DNA of 64,000 nucleotides from WVXP01 sp964348095 (lineage in GTDB: Bacteria; Desulfobacterota; BSN033; WVXP01). The stretch is from the NCBI GenBank assembly GCA_964348095.1, contig CAYGBK010000076.1, positions 1 through 64,000 on the forward strand, written 5' to 3'. Positions 34,589-43,444 of the stretch are shown piece after piece. The position numbers and the translations under genes are program-made. Each line of letters starts with the position of its first letter. Positions within the stretch are counted from its first letter, which is position 1. The notes under the pieces are model-generated. The model was not told the DNA's origin and searched no databases. It worked only from the letters and a program-made list of their open reading frames with translations.

Positions 34589-35011
34589 TTATAGAAACGG
34601 GAGAGGGTCGGCTTTGCGGTAAGCCAGAGCCTGACATGAGGCGATGACTCTGTCGTCTTCATCCATGACCGTAATCATGTATGTGCCCGTCTTTCTCGTC
34701 ACACTCACTTCCTTGGCTTCTGCCCGCAGGAGCGTCCCAGGCTTTGGTGAATTGATATAGGTGACACTCACGTTTAGGGCAACGGCCATTGTGCCGTGGG
34801 CGTTACAGGCCGTTTGAAATGCTTCGTCCAAAAGTGAGTAGATCGCCCCACCATGGGCCATGCCGAATATGTTTTCCACATCTGGAGTAAAGGGCATCTC
34901 CACCAGCGAATATCCCTTACCAACCGTCCTGACCTTTATCTTGAGCAGACGGGCAAATGGCTCCTCTCTGGTCCGCTCAATCAGCTTGTGATGAACCTCC
35001 TGATCCTTCAT
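34589..35011 (-). CDS. PaaI-type hotdog thioesterase
   Basis: A 140 aa hotdog-fold acyl-CoA thioesterase. The catalytic region is FGMAHGGAIYSLLDEAFQTACNAHG (His-Gly-Gly and the Asp/Glu helix), followed by VSVTYINSPKPGTLLRAEAKEVS and a C-terminal strand with VIASCQALAYRK. Hydrolyses a CoA thioester, probably of an aromatic or medium-chain acid, in the cytosol. It is separate from the second, more divergent hotdog gene at 46264. Confidence 0.85.
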   Translation of the reverse strand: MKDQEVHHKLIERTREEPFARLLKIKVRTVGKGYSLVEMPFTPDVENIFGMAHGGAIYSLLDEAFQTACNAHGTMAVALNVSVTYINSPKPGTLLRAEAKEVSVTRKTGTYMITVMDEDDRVIASCQALAYRKADPLPFL

Positions 35012-35088
35012 CCTTTCAGTCCTCCAGAGTGAGTATGTAGCCCCCCTCGATCTTTATGTCCAATAGACCAGAAGCGCACGTGGGCGCC

Positions 35089-35484
35089 TCAAAAAGCCTC
35101 AAATCTCTCTTCGATTATCTTTCCATTGCGATCAATTCGAAAAGCCTTGACATTGCTGGCCGGATCTTTGAGGGAAATGATAATGTGTAAAACATCGGTA
35201 TAGAATGCTTTTTCAATGTCAACACGGGACGGATAGCAGTCTGAATCTGGATGGGAATGATAGATGGCCAGAAAATCCAAATCGAGATCTTCCATCTCCT
35301 TGAAGGCCAGGAATTGCTGCTCAGGATCTGCCAGATAGGAAACTCGACTTTCCTCACGGTTGTCGAGTTGGTAAATCTTTTCGACGATGTGGCCTTTCCC
35401 GGCAAGAAGTCCGCAACACTCGTTTGGCCACTCCCCTTTCGCATGGTCAACCATTTTTTCAAGAATCGTATGAGGAATTCTCAT
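35089..35484 (-). CDS. JAMM/MPN (M67) metallopeptidase-like protein
   Basis: About 131 aa, a bare MPN domain. Zinc-binding motif HSHPDSDCYPSRVD fits H-x-H-x7-S-x2-D, with the upstream Glu in WPNECCGLLAG. Bacterial stand-alone JAMM proteins remove ubiquitin-like sulfur-carrier proteins or cut C-terminal extensions. No ThiS/MoaD partner gene lies next to it here. I chose the ATG at 35484, where the domain begins; the frame remains open to an ATG at 35520. Confidence 0.85.
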   Translation of the reverse strand: MRIPHTILEKMVDHAKGEWPNECCGLLAGKGHIVEKIYQLDNREESRVSYLADPEQQFLAFKEMEDLDLDFLAIYHSHPDSDCYPSRVDIEKAFYTDVLHIIISLKDPASNVKAFRIDRNGKIIEERFEAF

Positions 35485-35737
35485 CACCCCGGTGTGCTTG
35501 CCCACGGCTCCCCTCAACATAGGAAACTATTCCTCACCACAGAGAAACCCCGAAACCAAGACAGGCCACCACGATATGGTAGGGAAAATCCTCGTCGGCT
35601 CATTTGCTGGCCCGTTCTGCACGGAGTGCCATACTCGCGCAAAACCCATGCAGGATCAGTTCCCAAACAAACAACATCCATCTCGATATTCCCAGGTTCT
35701 TATAGAGATTCACCGCGCCTCTGAGGTCAACCCAAAG

Positions 35738-36100
35738 TTACGGCATTCGCTTCAGGTAGTCAAAGGCCAGTTCACCGTCAGCCAAAACTCTGTCCCAAAG
35801 AATACCTCGTTTCTTCATCAAATAGATTTCAATGAGATAGACGGTTCGGAACCCAAAATAATCGATGTAGTGTCTGATTTTCAAGAAGATTCTGGAATCC
35901 CTTTTGGATCCGTAGATCCGAGTGCCCTCGTTTCGCTTTTCAATCGCCCACTTCTTTCCTAGAAGATAGACCTCTAGGTCATTGAGGAACGTCTCGACTT
36001 CTAATTGTTTTTCCCTTTTTTCCCATGGCGTGGCCTTCCCATGAGAGAAATAGCTCAGCCTGAGCTCCCTGTACCGCTCCAACAACTCATCGATTCTCAT
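35738..36100 (-). CDS. Conserved-looking hypothetical protein
   Basis: A 120 aa, charged, mostly helical protein (start MRIDELLERYRELRLSYFSHG). Residues 20-55 are Lys/Glu rich, and residues 70-100 contain aromatic-rich strands (IDYFGFRTVYLIEIYLMKKRG). No motif I recognise, no signal peptide or membrane helix. ATG start, same strand as the neighbouring JAMM gene but 217 bp away. Composition and length support a real gene; function unknown. Confidence 0.5.
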   Translation of the reverse strand: MRIDELLERYRELRLSYFSHGKATPWEKREKQLEVETFLNDLEVYLLGKKWAIEKRNEGTRIYGSKRDSRIFLKIRHYIDYFGFRTVYLIEIYLMKKRGILWDRVLADGELAFDYLKRMP

Positions 36101-36271
36101 TCTCCTCGCTTCACCCCTGTCAGGTTTTATCGCATTCTACCAAGTTTCGAAAAATAGTGAAAACAATTGAAGGCGGGTGATGGGGTGAAGCCCTTATATC
36201 TCTCGGCTCTCACCCCATCGCGATGTTCCCTTTCCCACTATCGGCCGGACACGCGGGGAGGGGGGCTTCCC

Positions 36272-36600
36272 AAATTCCTTTTCTCGCTTTTTATGTCACG
36301 AAAACGGGCTTCCATAGAAACACCAGTTTCTCTCGCCCGCTCTCCCCACGGAAATCTGCGGGGTATCGCTCGAGCTCTCAGAGTTCGCAGAGTCAGAAAA
36401 CCGATGGATCAGGCTTTTGGCCTAATTTTTTGAGGGGAAAAATTAGGCCAAATGATCTCCTCTGGATTGGCCTCTCACCAATCCAGAGGAAGTTCTCCCT
36501 GAGGCTCCGTGTGCTCTGTGAGATATTCTGGAGACCTCCAGTGTGCTAGGATATTCTTAGCGAAAAAATCTTGATTCGCGCTCAGAGCTTCCCTTCCCCC
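36272..36600 (+). repeat. Long inverted dispersed repeat, copy A, with two hairpins
   Basis: About 330 bp closely matches the reverse complement of 47968-48296, by eye around 85-90% identical with only small indels. It contains two near-perfect stem-loops in tandem: TTTGGCCTAATTTTT pairing with its complement (36416-36452, 15 bp, loop TGAGGGG) and TCCTCTGGATTGG with its complement (36458-36490, 13 bp, loop CCTCTCA). The flanks carry CTCTGAGAGTTCGCAGAGT and CTCTGTG tracts. No coding potential is conserved. Probably a mobile or structured intergenic element. Confidence 0.85.
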
Positions 36601-36611
36601 TTTCTGGCGAA

Positions 36612-36830
36612 TTGCTCTTATACGAGTTTGATCAGAAGGTTCCAATGGAATTGGACAGGGGCCTCGGGAAGACGGAAGCCATTCTTCCGCACATGGCCTT
36701 GGTGGACATGACGCTTCACAAAGCTGGCGAAACTCCAGTAGAAATCAATCTTGACAAGGAGACCATAAAGGGGATAGCTTCGGGGCCAAAAGAGAGATCT
36801 GCAACAATCGGGCTTGAGTTCGGCCAGTAA
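36612..36830 (+). other. Short open frame attached to repeat copy A; probable relic
   Basis: A 72-codon frame starting TTG (MLLYEFDQKVPMELDRGLGK). The region next to copy B, read from 47956 on the minus strand, aligns without gaps for about 40 codons (shared ILxxxxLxxM-x2-HK-x-x-E) but has a stop at codon 5. So the homologous stretch extends past the hairpins and is decaying in at least one copy. I do not recognise the product. Confidence 0.3.
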
Positions 36831-36869
36831 GTAGATCTGCCCACATTGTGTTGAAATGGAGGGGCTAGA

Positions 36870-37922
36870 ATGGCGAAGATAGGAATTGTCAGGGACGAAC
36901 GGTATCTTCTTCATGACATGGGTTACCATCCAGAATCCCCAGATCGACTCAGGGTGATCTATGAGAGCCTCGGCGAGAATGAGATGAAGGGACTCTTCGT
37001 GGAAGTCCCTCCCCGGGCGGCCACGAAGGAGGAGATCGAAACCGTTCATGACACCTCCTACATCCATCGGGTGGCCGAGACAGCCGGGAAGCCCCACGTC
37101 CGTCTAGATCCAGATACATCAACCTGTCCCGAATCCTATGAGGCAGCTATTTGGGCAGTCGGCGGGCTCCTCGAGGCTATCGATGCGGTTGTTGGAGCAG
37201 ATATAGACGGTAGCTTCGCCCTCGTGAGACCACCAGGTCACCATGCAGAAAAGGCCCGCGCTATGGGTTTCTGCCTGTTCAACAACATTGCCATTGGTGC
37301 CAGGCATGCCCAAAAGCGGCACGGTTTCGATCGGATTCTCATCGTAGACTGGGATTTACATCATGGGAACGGAACTCAAAACGCCTTCTATGACGAGAAA
37401 GAGGTTCTCTATTTTTCAGCTCATCAATACCCATTTTATCCTGGGACAGGGACAGCGAACGAAATAGGTCAAGGTGCCGGAGAGGGCTATACTGTGAATG
37501 CCCCCCTTAACACGGGATGTGGCGACTCAGAATATGCTAACATCTTCAGTCGCGTTCTTAAGCCTATCGCGCTCACCTATCAACCACAGTTGATCCTTGT
37601 TTCTGCTGGATTTGACATCCATTACAAGGATCCGTTAGGGGGCATGAAGGTGACGGCGAATGGGTTTGCTCGCCTGATGAACATTCTGAAAGACATTGCC
37701 CAGTCAACCTGTTCCGGTAGAATTGTCCTGACTCTGGAGGGAGGATACGACCTGACCGCATTAAGGGAGTCGGTCAGGTCGGTATTATTGGAGATGAAAG
37801 CGGACGATGGTTGGGTGGACCTACAGAAATATCTCGACCAGGAGAATAGTGATTACAAAACCATCGAAAGAGTAATCGAAAAGATTCAGGAGATCCAGGG
37901 GAGGTACTGGAGTTGTTTCTAA
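36870..37922 (+). CDS. Histone-deacetylase-family (AcuC/APAH-like) deacetylase
   Basis: A 350 aa zinc-dependent deacetylase. VRPPGHHAEKARAMGFCLFNNIAIGARHA contains the catalytic His-His pair, and ILIVDWDLHHGNGTQNAFYD supplies the Asp/His zinc ligands, with further LILVSAGFDIHYKDPLGGM and LTLEGGYDL typical of class II-like bacterial HDACs. It removes acetyl or acyl groups from polyamines, acetyl-CoA synthetase or other proteins. A GGAGGGG Shine-Dalgarno-like run precedes the ATG by about 7 nt. Single plus-strand gene. Confidence 0.92.
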   Translation: MAKIGIVRDERYLLHDMGYHPESPDRLRVIYESLGENEMKGLFVEVPPRAATKEEIETVHDTSYIHRVAETAGKPHVRLDPDTSTCPESYEAAIWAVGGLLEAIDAVVGADIDGSFALVRPPGHHAEKARAMGFCLFNNIAIGARHAQKRHGFDRILIVDWDLHHGNGTQNAFYDEKEVLYFSAHQYPFYPGTGTANEIGQGAGEGYTVNAPLNTGCGDSEYANIFSRVLKPIALTYQPQLILVSAGFDIHYKDPLGGMKVTANGFARLMNILKDIAQSTCSGRIVLTLEGGYDLTALRESVRSVLLEMKADDGWVDLQKYLDQENSDYKTIERVIEKIQEIQGRYWSCF

Positions 37923-38057
37923 CCTCTCGATTGAAAATACCGGGTGCCCCTCTTTCTGGCCCGCCCCGCCTCCCCCGTGATTTCAACTGTGATCGGACAG
38001 GCCCTGAAATCTGATCGTGCCGATCTTGCCCCGTCCTTCGTGGGGCTCTCTCTCCGA

Positions 38058-38339
38058 TCAAGAATCGGAGTTGACCCGCTCTTTCAGTTCCTTTCCAACT
38101 TTGAAAAAGGGAAGTTTTTTTGGCGGAACAGAGACGACCTCGCCCGTTTTCGGGTTCCTCCCCTTGTAACCCCCGTAGTTTCGAATCACAAAGCTTCCAA
38201 AACCTCTGATTTCGATTCTTTCACCCCGAATCAAGGAATCCCTCATTCCGTCAAAGATGGTGTCGACTATAACCTTGGCTACTTTTTGCGTGAGATTTGT
38301 CTTTTCGGCCAATTGAAGGGTCAGCTCAGCCTTGTTCAT
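38058..38339 (-). CDS. HU/IHF-family DNA-binding protein
   Basis: A 93 aa nucleoid protein. MNKAELTLQLAEKTNLTQK, IVDTIFDGMRDSL, GERIEIRGFGSFVIRNYGG and the tip of the DNA-binding arm RNPKTGEVVSVPPKKLPFFKVGKEL match HU/IHF throughout. I set the start at the ATG at 38339 because six extra codons upstream to 38357 do not fit the family. AGGAGGT precedes it by 5 nt. Cannot be assigned to IHF alpha, beta or HU with confidence. Confidence 0.9.
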   Translation of the reverse strand: MNKAELTLQLAEKTNLTQKVAKVIVDTIFDGMRDSLIRGERIEIRGFGSFVIRNYGGYKGRNPKTGEVVSVPPKKLPFFKVGKELKERVNSDS

Positions 38340-38373
38340 ACCTACCTCCTCTCTCAAGTCTTATGGTTCTTAC

Positions 38374-39198
38374 TCAAAGATTTTTTCGAATGTATTCAAT
38401 CGCGTTTCGAAAAATTGCCACCCCCGCTCCTTCCTCGTCGAGCTTCTCCCTCGTCCATCGAGGGTGATTGGTTGCGTGGGTGTATGCCTCTGGATGTGGC
38501 ATTAGGCCCATCAGTCTACCCGTCTCATCGCAGACTCCAGCAACGGCCTCGACCGAACCATTGGGATTCAAAGGGTATTCCATCGTAGGCTCCCTAAAGT
38601 CTCGATCCGTATACTGAGCAACAATTAATCCTTTCTTCGCCATATGCTCTAGCATTCGATCGTCACCCGGCAAAAACTTTCCTTCCCCATGCCTGACCGG
38701 TAAGTAAACACCCTCCATACCCTGTGTAAAGACGCAAGGGCTGTCTTGATTGATCTTGAGGTAAACCCATCGGTCCTCAAACCGTCCTGAATCGTTGAAT
38801 GTTAACGTCACTTTTTGTGTTTCATAATCCCCATCAAACCCCGGCAACATACCGGATTTAACCATCACCTGGAACCCATTGCAGACTCCCAGGATGAGTT
38901 TCCCTTGTCCAATAAATCGTAAAACCTGGTCGTAGAATCTTTCCCCCGTCGTCTCTATTCGGGTATAGCGGAGGCGATTCGCGCATGCTTTCGCTGCCCC
39001 CAGGTCATCACCATCGAGAAACCCCCCTGGGAGATTGAGAAAATCATAATCGTCGAGACGCGTCTGTCCATGGATCAGCTCACTGATGTGAACGATATCG
39101 ACAACGTCGGCACCGGCCAGTCGACAGGCGTGCGCCATCTCCCTTTCACAATTGATTCCATACCCTGTAACGACGATACATCGAACCGTTTTGCCCAT
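38374..39198 (-). CDS. purQ: Phosphoribosylformylglycinamidine synthase, glutaminase subunit
   Basis: Supplies ammonia for the fourth step of purine synthesis. Class I amidotransferase triad: LGVCNGFQVMVKSGM (nucleophile Cys), and HPEAYTHATNHPRW (His, Glu) near the C-terminus. FLNLPGGFLDGDDLGAAK is the oxyanion/Gly region. At 274 aa it is longer than the about 225 aa Bacillus form, as in PurQ of several deltaproteobacteria. No purL or purS gene is adjacent, so it is split from its partner in this genome. Confidence 0.88.
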   Translation of the reverse strand: MGKTVRCIVVTGYGINCEREMAHACRLAGADVVDIVHISELIHGQTRLDDYDFLNLPGGFLDGDDLGAAKACANRLRYTRIETTGERFYDQVLRFIGQGKLILGVCNGFQVMVKSGMLPGFDGDYETQKVTLTFNDSGRFEDRWVYLKINQDSPCVFTQGMEGVYLPVRHGEGKFLPGDDRMLEHMAKKGLIVAQYTDRDFREPTMEYPLNPNGSVEAVAGVCDETGRLMGLMPHPEAYTHATNHPRWTREKLDEEGAGVAIFRNAIEYIRKNL

Positions 39199-39237
39199 GG
39201 GTGCATTGAGCTGTCTGGGTTTCCCAGAGGGAACGCT

Positions 39238-40701
39238 TCAGATCGCTTTCAATCCAATTTGCTCAAGACGTTGAACAATATCAGCAAACTCTCTTTCAAA
39301 GCTTACTTTGTTGCGATGGGTGTTTCCCCCGAGAACCACCTCTTTGGGCTTTCCGTCCCGTCCGGAAACATAGACCCACAGTCTACAGTGGGGAACGAAA
39401 AAGGCCATCACAATGCCAATGACCAGAAGAATACATCCAATCCAAACGATCCAAACACCCGGGTCTTTGGCTACCTGAAGAACTGTGAAATCCTTCAGGA
39501 GGATGTCTTTCAGGGTGAAAATCAAACGTCCTCCCCTCTTTTCATCAAAATCTGGAAAATCCCTGAACAACCAGATCCGACGGGGAGGTTCATCCCTCGA
39601 AAAAAGGGCCACCTGAACCCCCGCTCCAAATTTATGGACCTCTGGGAAATACCCTAAGAACTGCAAAGCCGTGTTGTCATCAGGAACTCTCATCCGCTGT
39701 CCCTGGCCGACCGTGAATTCGTTCGATGCACCGCCTCCTCTTTTTCTGACCTCTAGGACAATCTCGGCCTCCTGACCGTACGATGATTGATAGAACTTTA
39801 GTCCCTTGTAGGTCATCGGGTGGTTCACCCGAACCTTCTCCTGACGGACCGCTTGGCCGTTCTCGAGGATGGTAAGACGACTCGTATACTCACTCACGAA
39901 TCTGTCTGGTCCGGGTGTATCGTAATAGGATATTTCAAAATCATCGCACCTCAGCTGGTAGCCCAGGGGATAGCCAACGAAGCGGCCATTCTTTCGCAGA
40001 GAAATCTGGTCCACCGTCTGGCCCTCTGCGATTCTAACCACGCCTTTGAAACCGAAGACCGACCCGGCCATTCCCCCTATCAGGATAATGATTATGCTGA
40101 GATGTGCAACGTAAACCCCGAAACGGCCGTACCTGCCCTTCTCAAAATAGAGGAGAAGGCCGTCAGGTTTTTCGACCCGTATGGGATTGCTAAATGCATG
40201 GCGGATGTTTTTCTGAAGTTTCTCTTCCAACCCCTTTCGTTCTTTAACAACCCTGAAGTTCCCCGTGAAAGGTAGGGCTTTGATACTCTTCGGACTCAAA
40301 TCAATTCTCGGATGAAAAATCTGTCGCCAGACTACTGGAAGTCGCTCCAGGGAACAAAAGACCAGATTGAGCACCAGCAAAGCCAGGATAGCCAGGAACC
40401 ACAACGAATGGTACATGTCGAAAAGACCAAAGACGTCGAGGATTCTGGCCAGGGTGGGACCATATTTGTCCAGGTATTGCTGGGGCGTCCCATTCTGCAG
40501 GATAATTGTTCCCAAAACGGAGGTGGCTGCCAGTAAGATCAGAAGAAAGATTGTCAGTCGCAGCGATGAGAAAAAATTCCACACTACAACGCTCAATCCC
40601 TCTGACTTCCTATTCTTCAAAACGGCCCTCTTGTAACGGTGTCTAGGCGAATAAAATCTCGTAAATTGCTGATTTTTAACATACTCCAATTTCAGTGTCA
40701 A
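39238..40701 (-). CDS. resB: Cytochrome c biogenesis protein ResB-like
   Basis: A 487 aa inner-membrane protein of the system II haem-delivery complex. Membrane segments lie at about 44-66, 95-118, 200-222 and 412-435, with a large periplasmic domain between the last two: MTYKGLKFYQSSYGQ and GWxxxYPLGYQLRCDDFEISYY-type strands are ResB hallmarks. The start may be further in, at a codon before VVVWNFFSSLRL, since residues 1-35 do not resemble the family. The partner CcsA/ResC is not in the window. Confidence 0.85.
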   Translation of the reverse strand: MTLKLEYVKNQQFTRFYSPRHRYKRAVLKNRKSEGLSVVVWNFFSSLRLTIFLLILLAATSVLGTIILQNGTPQQYLDKYGPTLARILDVFGLFDMYHSLWFLAILALLVLNLVFCSLERLPVVWRQIFHPRIDLSPKSIKALPFTGNFRVVKERKGLEEKLQKNIRHAFSNPIRVEKPDGLLLYFEKGRYGRFGVYVAHLSIIIILIGGMAGSVFGFKGVVRIAEGQTVDQISLRKNGRFVGYPLGYQLRCDDFEISYYDTPGPDRFVSEYTSRLTILENGQAVRQEKVRVNHPMTYKGLKFYQSSYGQEAEIVLEVRKRGGGASNEFTVGQGQRMRVPDDNTALQFLGYFPEVHKFGAGVQVALFSRDEPPRRIWLFRDFPDFDEKRGGRLIFTLKDILLKDFTVLQVAKDPGVWIVWIGCILLVIGIVMAFFVPHCRLWVYVSGRDGKPKEVVLGGNTHRNKVSFEREFADIVQRLEQIGLKAI

Positions 40702-40727
40702 CCTAAAAACACTGAGAATCTCAACCC

Positions 40728-41735
40728 CTACTGAGACTTAATTCTCTCTCTCATGCCCGATGAAAGATGGGACTTTCCATTCGAATCAATGATCAAAACA
40801 TCCGCATCAGCCAGCCCCTCAACAAGGGCAATCCCTCGGTCCGGTCCCATCACAAATATGGCTGTTGCCAGGGCATCTGCCCAGATTAACTTCTTGTGAA
40901 TGACAGTGACGCTCCTCGATTTCCTTGCGGGAAACCCCGTAAAAGGGTTGAGGATCTCGTGATATCGAGTCCCATTCTTCACAAAGTAACGCTCGTAGTC
41001 TCCGGAGGTCGCTATTGCTGAATCTCTCGTGGGGATGGTCGCCACGGTTTTCGATTTATCCCGGGGATCTTGGATACCGACAACCCACGGCACTCCAAGC
41101 TTGGTTCCCCCTGTTCTGAGATCACCCCCGGCATTCACGATAAAGTTCCTGAATCCTCGACGGCGGAGAATATGAACCGCCTGGTCCACCGCATACCCCT
41201 TAGCGATTCCTCCAAGAACGATTTGCATCCCCTCTCTCTTTAGGGAGAGAATCCTCTCTTTGTCGTCTAATTCAAGTGACCCATAGCCTATGAGACGGCG
41301 TGTCGCGTTTACCTCTTTTTGAGAAGGAAGTCGATCCTCTTTACGGCATCGGTCCCAAAGATCCACGAGACCGCCCACGGTGATATCAAAGGCACCATCC
41401 GACAGATTGGATGTTTCCAACGCAATCCGGACGACAGTGATCAAATCAGGACTGACCCGTACCCCCTTGCCTCCTGCACTGTGATTGATACGCCAAACGT
41501 CACTGCCCTCGATTCTTCTACTCATAAGCCATTCGATTCTCCGCATCTCCTGAAAAGCCTCATTAACAGCCCCGACACTCGCTTCGTCATCTGGCGCGAT
41601 CAGCGTGATCTCAACCAGAGTGCCCATGATAAACTGGGTTCGTTTCAGAATTTCAGGACCTTTCGACCGACATCCAGCGAAAAGCAGAAGGGTTGTCAGT
41701 CCAAAAAAGATAGTCCGATGGAGTCCGGTTTTCAT
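40728..41735 (-). CDS. apbE: FAD:protein FMN transferase (ApbE), lipoprotein
   Basis: Attaches FMN to Thr residues of redox proteins such as RnfG/NqrC outside the cytoplasm. A lipoprotein signal ends in LLFAGC (Cys22). The ApbE domain follows: FIMGTLVEITLIAPDD, WRINHSAGGKGVRV, AFDITVGGLVDLWD, VLGGIAKGYAVDQAV, FIVNAGGDLRTGG, IATSGDYERYF and HEILNPFTGFPA, then WADALATAIFVMG. All motifs are intact over 335 aa. Lies 27 nt after the ResB gene's start-side neighbour on the same strand, a plausible membrane redox group. Confidence 0.92.
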   Translation of the reverse strand: MKTGLHRTIFFGLTTLLLFAGCRSKGPEILKRTQFIMGTLVEITLIAPDDEASVGAVNEAFQEMRRIEWLMSRRIEGSDVWRINHSAGGKGVRVSPDLITVVRIALETSNLSDGAFDITVGGLVDLWDRCRKEDRLPSQKEVNATRRLIGYGSLELDDKERILSLKREGMQIVLGGIAKGYAVDQAVHILRRRGFRNFIVNAGGDLRTGGTKLGVPWVVGIQDPRDKSKTVATIPTRDSAIATSGDYERYFVKNGTRYHEILNPFTGFPARKSRSVTVIHKKLIWADALATAIFVMGPDRGIALVEGLADADVLIIDSNGKSHLSSGMRERIKSQ

Positions 41736-41943
41736 GCCCTTTGAAACCCTCTAAAGAACGGAACATGGAGGACGCCTGGTGCTCCCACGTCTGGCACCCA
41801 AAAGGATCGACCGAATCTACGGAAATCCTGGCTTCGCTAGACTCGAAGAACCCTCCGGAAACGAACGAATCCTCCTTGGAATCACGAAAAAAGGGGCTCT
41901 TGGCCCCCATTTTGATGTCCACCAACAACAGAACGGTGAACGC

Positions 41944-42387
41944 TTATTGCTTACGCCTCCAGATCGTCGTCCTCCCTATCAGAGAAAAACCAATATACCC
42001 CCTCACCTTCAGCTCATCACCTTTGAGGTTCATCTTGCAGGAATAGGTTTTACCATTGTCTGGGTCATAGATATGACCGTCGACCCATTTATTCTTGCCA
42101 TCGTATCTAAACCCCCAGACGATATTCAGACCGATAATCTTACGATTCCTTTTCGAGGGATCCGGGTTTTCTGCGTCGAGTTTCTCCGTTCCATCCTCAT
42201 TCTTGGGCTCCTTGAGCCATATTATTTTTCCGCAGTATTGGTCACCGCATTTGTAGATCTCAACCACGGCTTTATCGTCTTCGGTTAACCAATTCCCAAG
42301 GATGGCATTCCCGTCAGCTTGTTGAGCGCCAGCGCTCACGATGGGTAGCACGATCAGACAAGCGATGAATAGGACGAACCGTTTCAT
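41944..42387 (-). CDS. DUF2147 secreted protein
   Basis: A 147 aa protein with a signal peptide (MKRFVLFIACLIVLPIVSAGAQQ, cleavage after AGA). The mature part reads NAILGNWLTEDDKAVVEIYKCGDQYCGKIIWLKEP, NIVWGFRYDGKNKWVDGHIYDPDNGKTYSCKM and LKVRGYIGFSLIGRTTIWRR, all typical of DUF2147. The family is a periplasmic or outer-membrane-associated beta-barrel-like domain of unknown function. Start ATG 42387 has AGGAG 8 nt upstream; an open frame continues to 42480 without reason. Confidence 0.85.
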   Translation of the reverse strand: MKRFVLFIACLIVLPIVSAGAQQADGNAILGNWLTEDDKAVVEIYKCGDQYCGKIIWLKEPKNEDGTEKLDAENPDPSKRNRKIIGLNIVWGFRYDGKNKWVDGHIYDPDNGKTYSCKMNLKGDELKVRGYIGFSLIGRTTIWRRKQ

Positions 42388-42549
42388 GGTATTGCTCCTC
42401 TCCTGAGAGCTTTCTGGCATCGGGTGTCCATGGGGGTGAGCTATTCTACAATCTCCCGATAGGTTCCTCAAGCCATTCAATTTTTCTCTTTATTTCCGGA
42501 TCGACCAGTCACCATTGAAACGCCTTTTCGGCTCTGTGACGAATCATGA

Positions 42550-42582
42550 AACATTAAAAGAATTTAATATTCATTTAATGTT
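42550..42582. promoter_or_regulatory. AT-rich inverted repeat, possible operator
   Basis: AACATTAAA (42550-42558) and TTTAATGTT (42574-42582) are exact complements separated by 15 bp within a strongly AT-rich stretch. It lies upstream of the orphan plus-strand terminator and of the DUF2147 gene on the other strand. It could bind a dimeric regulator or overlap a promoter. Confidence 0.35.
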
Positions 42583-42636
42583 CTCTTAATTCATATTGTC
42601 TATAAGAACTAAAAAAACATATACCTCCTTTGTGAA

Positions 42637-42664
42637 GCAGGGCCCAATGGCTCTGCTTTTTTTT
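42637..42664 (+). terminator. Strong Rho-independent terminator without an obvious gene
   Basis: GCAGGGCC, loop CAAT, GGCTCTGC (one G-U pair) followed by eight T. It is oriented for plus-strand transcripts, yet the nearest plus-strand gene is far away and the flanking genes are on the minus strand. A short RNA starting near 42590-42610 would fit, and TATAAG at 42601 could be its -10 box. Confidence 0.65.
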
Positions 42665-42666
42665 GA

Positions 42667-43023
42667 CTAGCCACTCGAGTTCTTCGGCATGGGTTCGAGG
42701 TTTACCTGGTCTCCGAAGTGCTCGGACAAGGCGCGCTCAAGGGCCCGAAGCTGTGTGCCGTCTTCCATCTCGACCACCAGTCCCCCATCGTCGAACACCT
42801 TGAGCCAGCCGAAGGATTGGACTACGCGGCAAAACTCCTTTGGGTCCACGGTGATCCATCCTTTCATACGGCCCGTCAATTCCTCTCCAGAGAATGGACG
42901 CTCGATGGTCAGGTCGACTTCTCGGAATTTGGCCCGCCAGCCAATTCTTGCAGATTGTACCAGAACGGGTTGCACAGGATCGTGCACCGCCGCACACCGA
43001 AACCATACCTTGGCCCGAATCAT
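42667..43023 (-). CDS. Hypothetical protein
   Basis: A 118 aa protein (start MIRAKVWFRCAAVHDPVQPV). Preceded by GGGGAGG at good spacing from the ATG at 43023; an in-frame start at 43041 also exists. It has alternating beta-like strands, WRAKFREVDLTIERPFSGEELTGRMKGWITVDP, and a C-terminal helix LRALERALSEHFGDQVN. I do not recognise a family. No signal or membrane segment. Confidence 0.5.
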   Translation of the reverse strand: MIRAKVWFRCAAVHDPVQPVLVQSARIGWRAKFREVDLTIERPFSGEELTGRMKGWITVDPKEFCRVVQSFGWLKVFDDGGLVVEMEDGTQLRALERALSEHFGDQVNLEPMPKNSSG

Positions 43024-43444
43024 GACATCCTCCCCAGACACGTCCTAGGATACAGAAGGAATACTAAGACAGTCAAGGCAGAACAACGTCCCTCGGGCGA
43101 TCTCTTGCCCAAAATCCTTTTGAAAGGATTTGGCTACCGCGATCCACCACCTTTTTAACAGAACGGGTAACAGGAAAAAGGTGAAAGGCTCAGAAGAAAC
43201 GCAATCCAACTGGTTTGAATTAGATTTTGGGTGATTTCTGGAAATTCTTTGGTTATGTGATATTTCCTTTTTGGAATCCCCCCATGCTTACATACTCAGA
43301 TGTCAAATCTTACCGTCCTGTCATTCAGCAGAATCTGGTCAAATTGGAATCCGTTGTCACGTCGTTCTCTCGTCAATAGAGCATCCATTGCAATCCCCTT
43401 CGTAATCCTTTAACTTATGGACGGACTCTGTTCCGGAGGAATTT
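43024..43444. other. Gene-free interval, 421 bp
   Basis: No supported gene. There is a perfect palindrome AAATCCTTT-TG-AAAGGATTT at 43112-43131 next to a GGGC/GCCC mini-hairpin, without a T-tract. The stretch probably contains the promoter of the plus-strand nitroreductase, which has GGAGGAATTT before its ATG. Confidence 0.4.

Noticed and set aside
36223..36549. 108-codon frame with a similar frame at 48016-48267
   Set aside because: The similarity is at the DNA level of a hairpin repeat and includes non-coding parts; the frames are by-products of the repeat.
36618..37097. 159-codon minus-strand frame
   Set aside because: Overlaps the start of the HDAC-type gene and has no recognisable domain.
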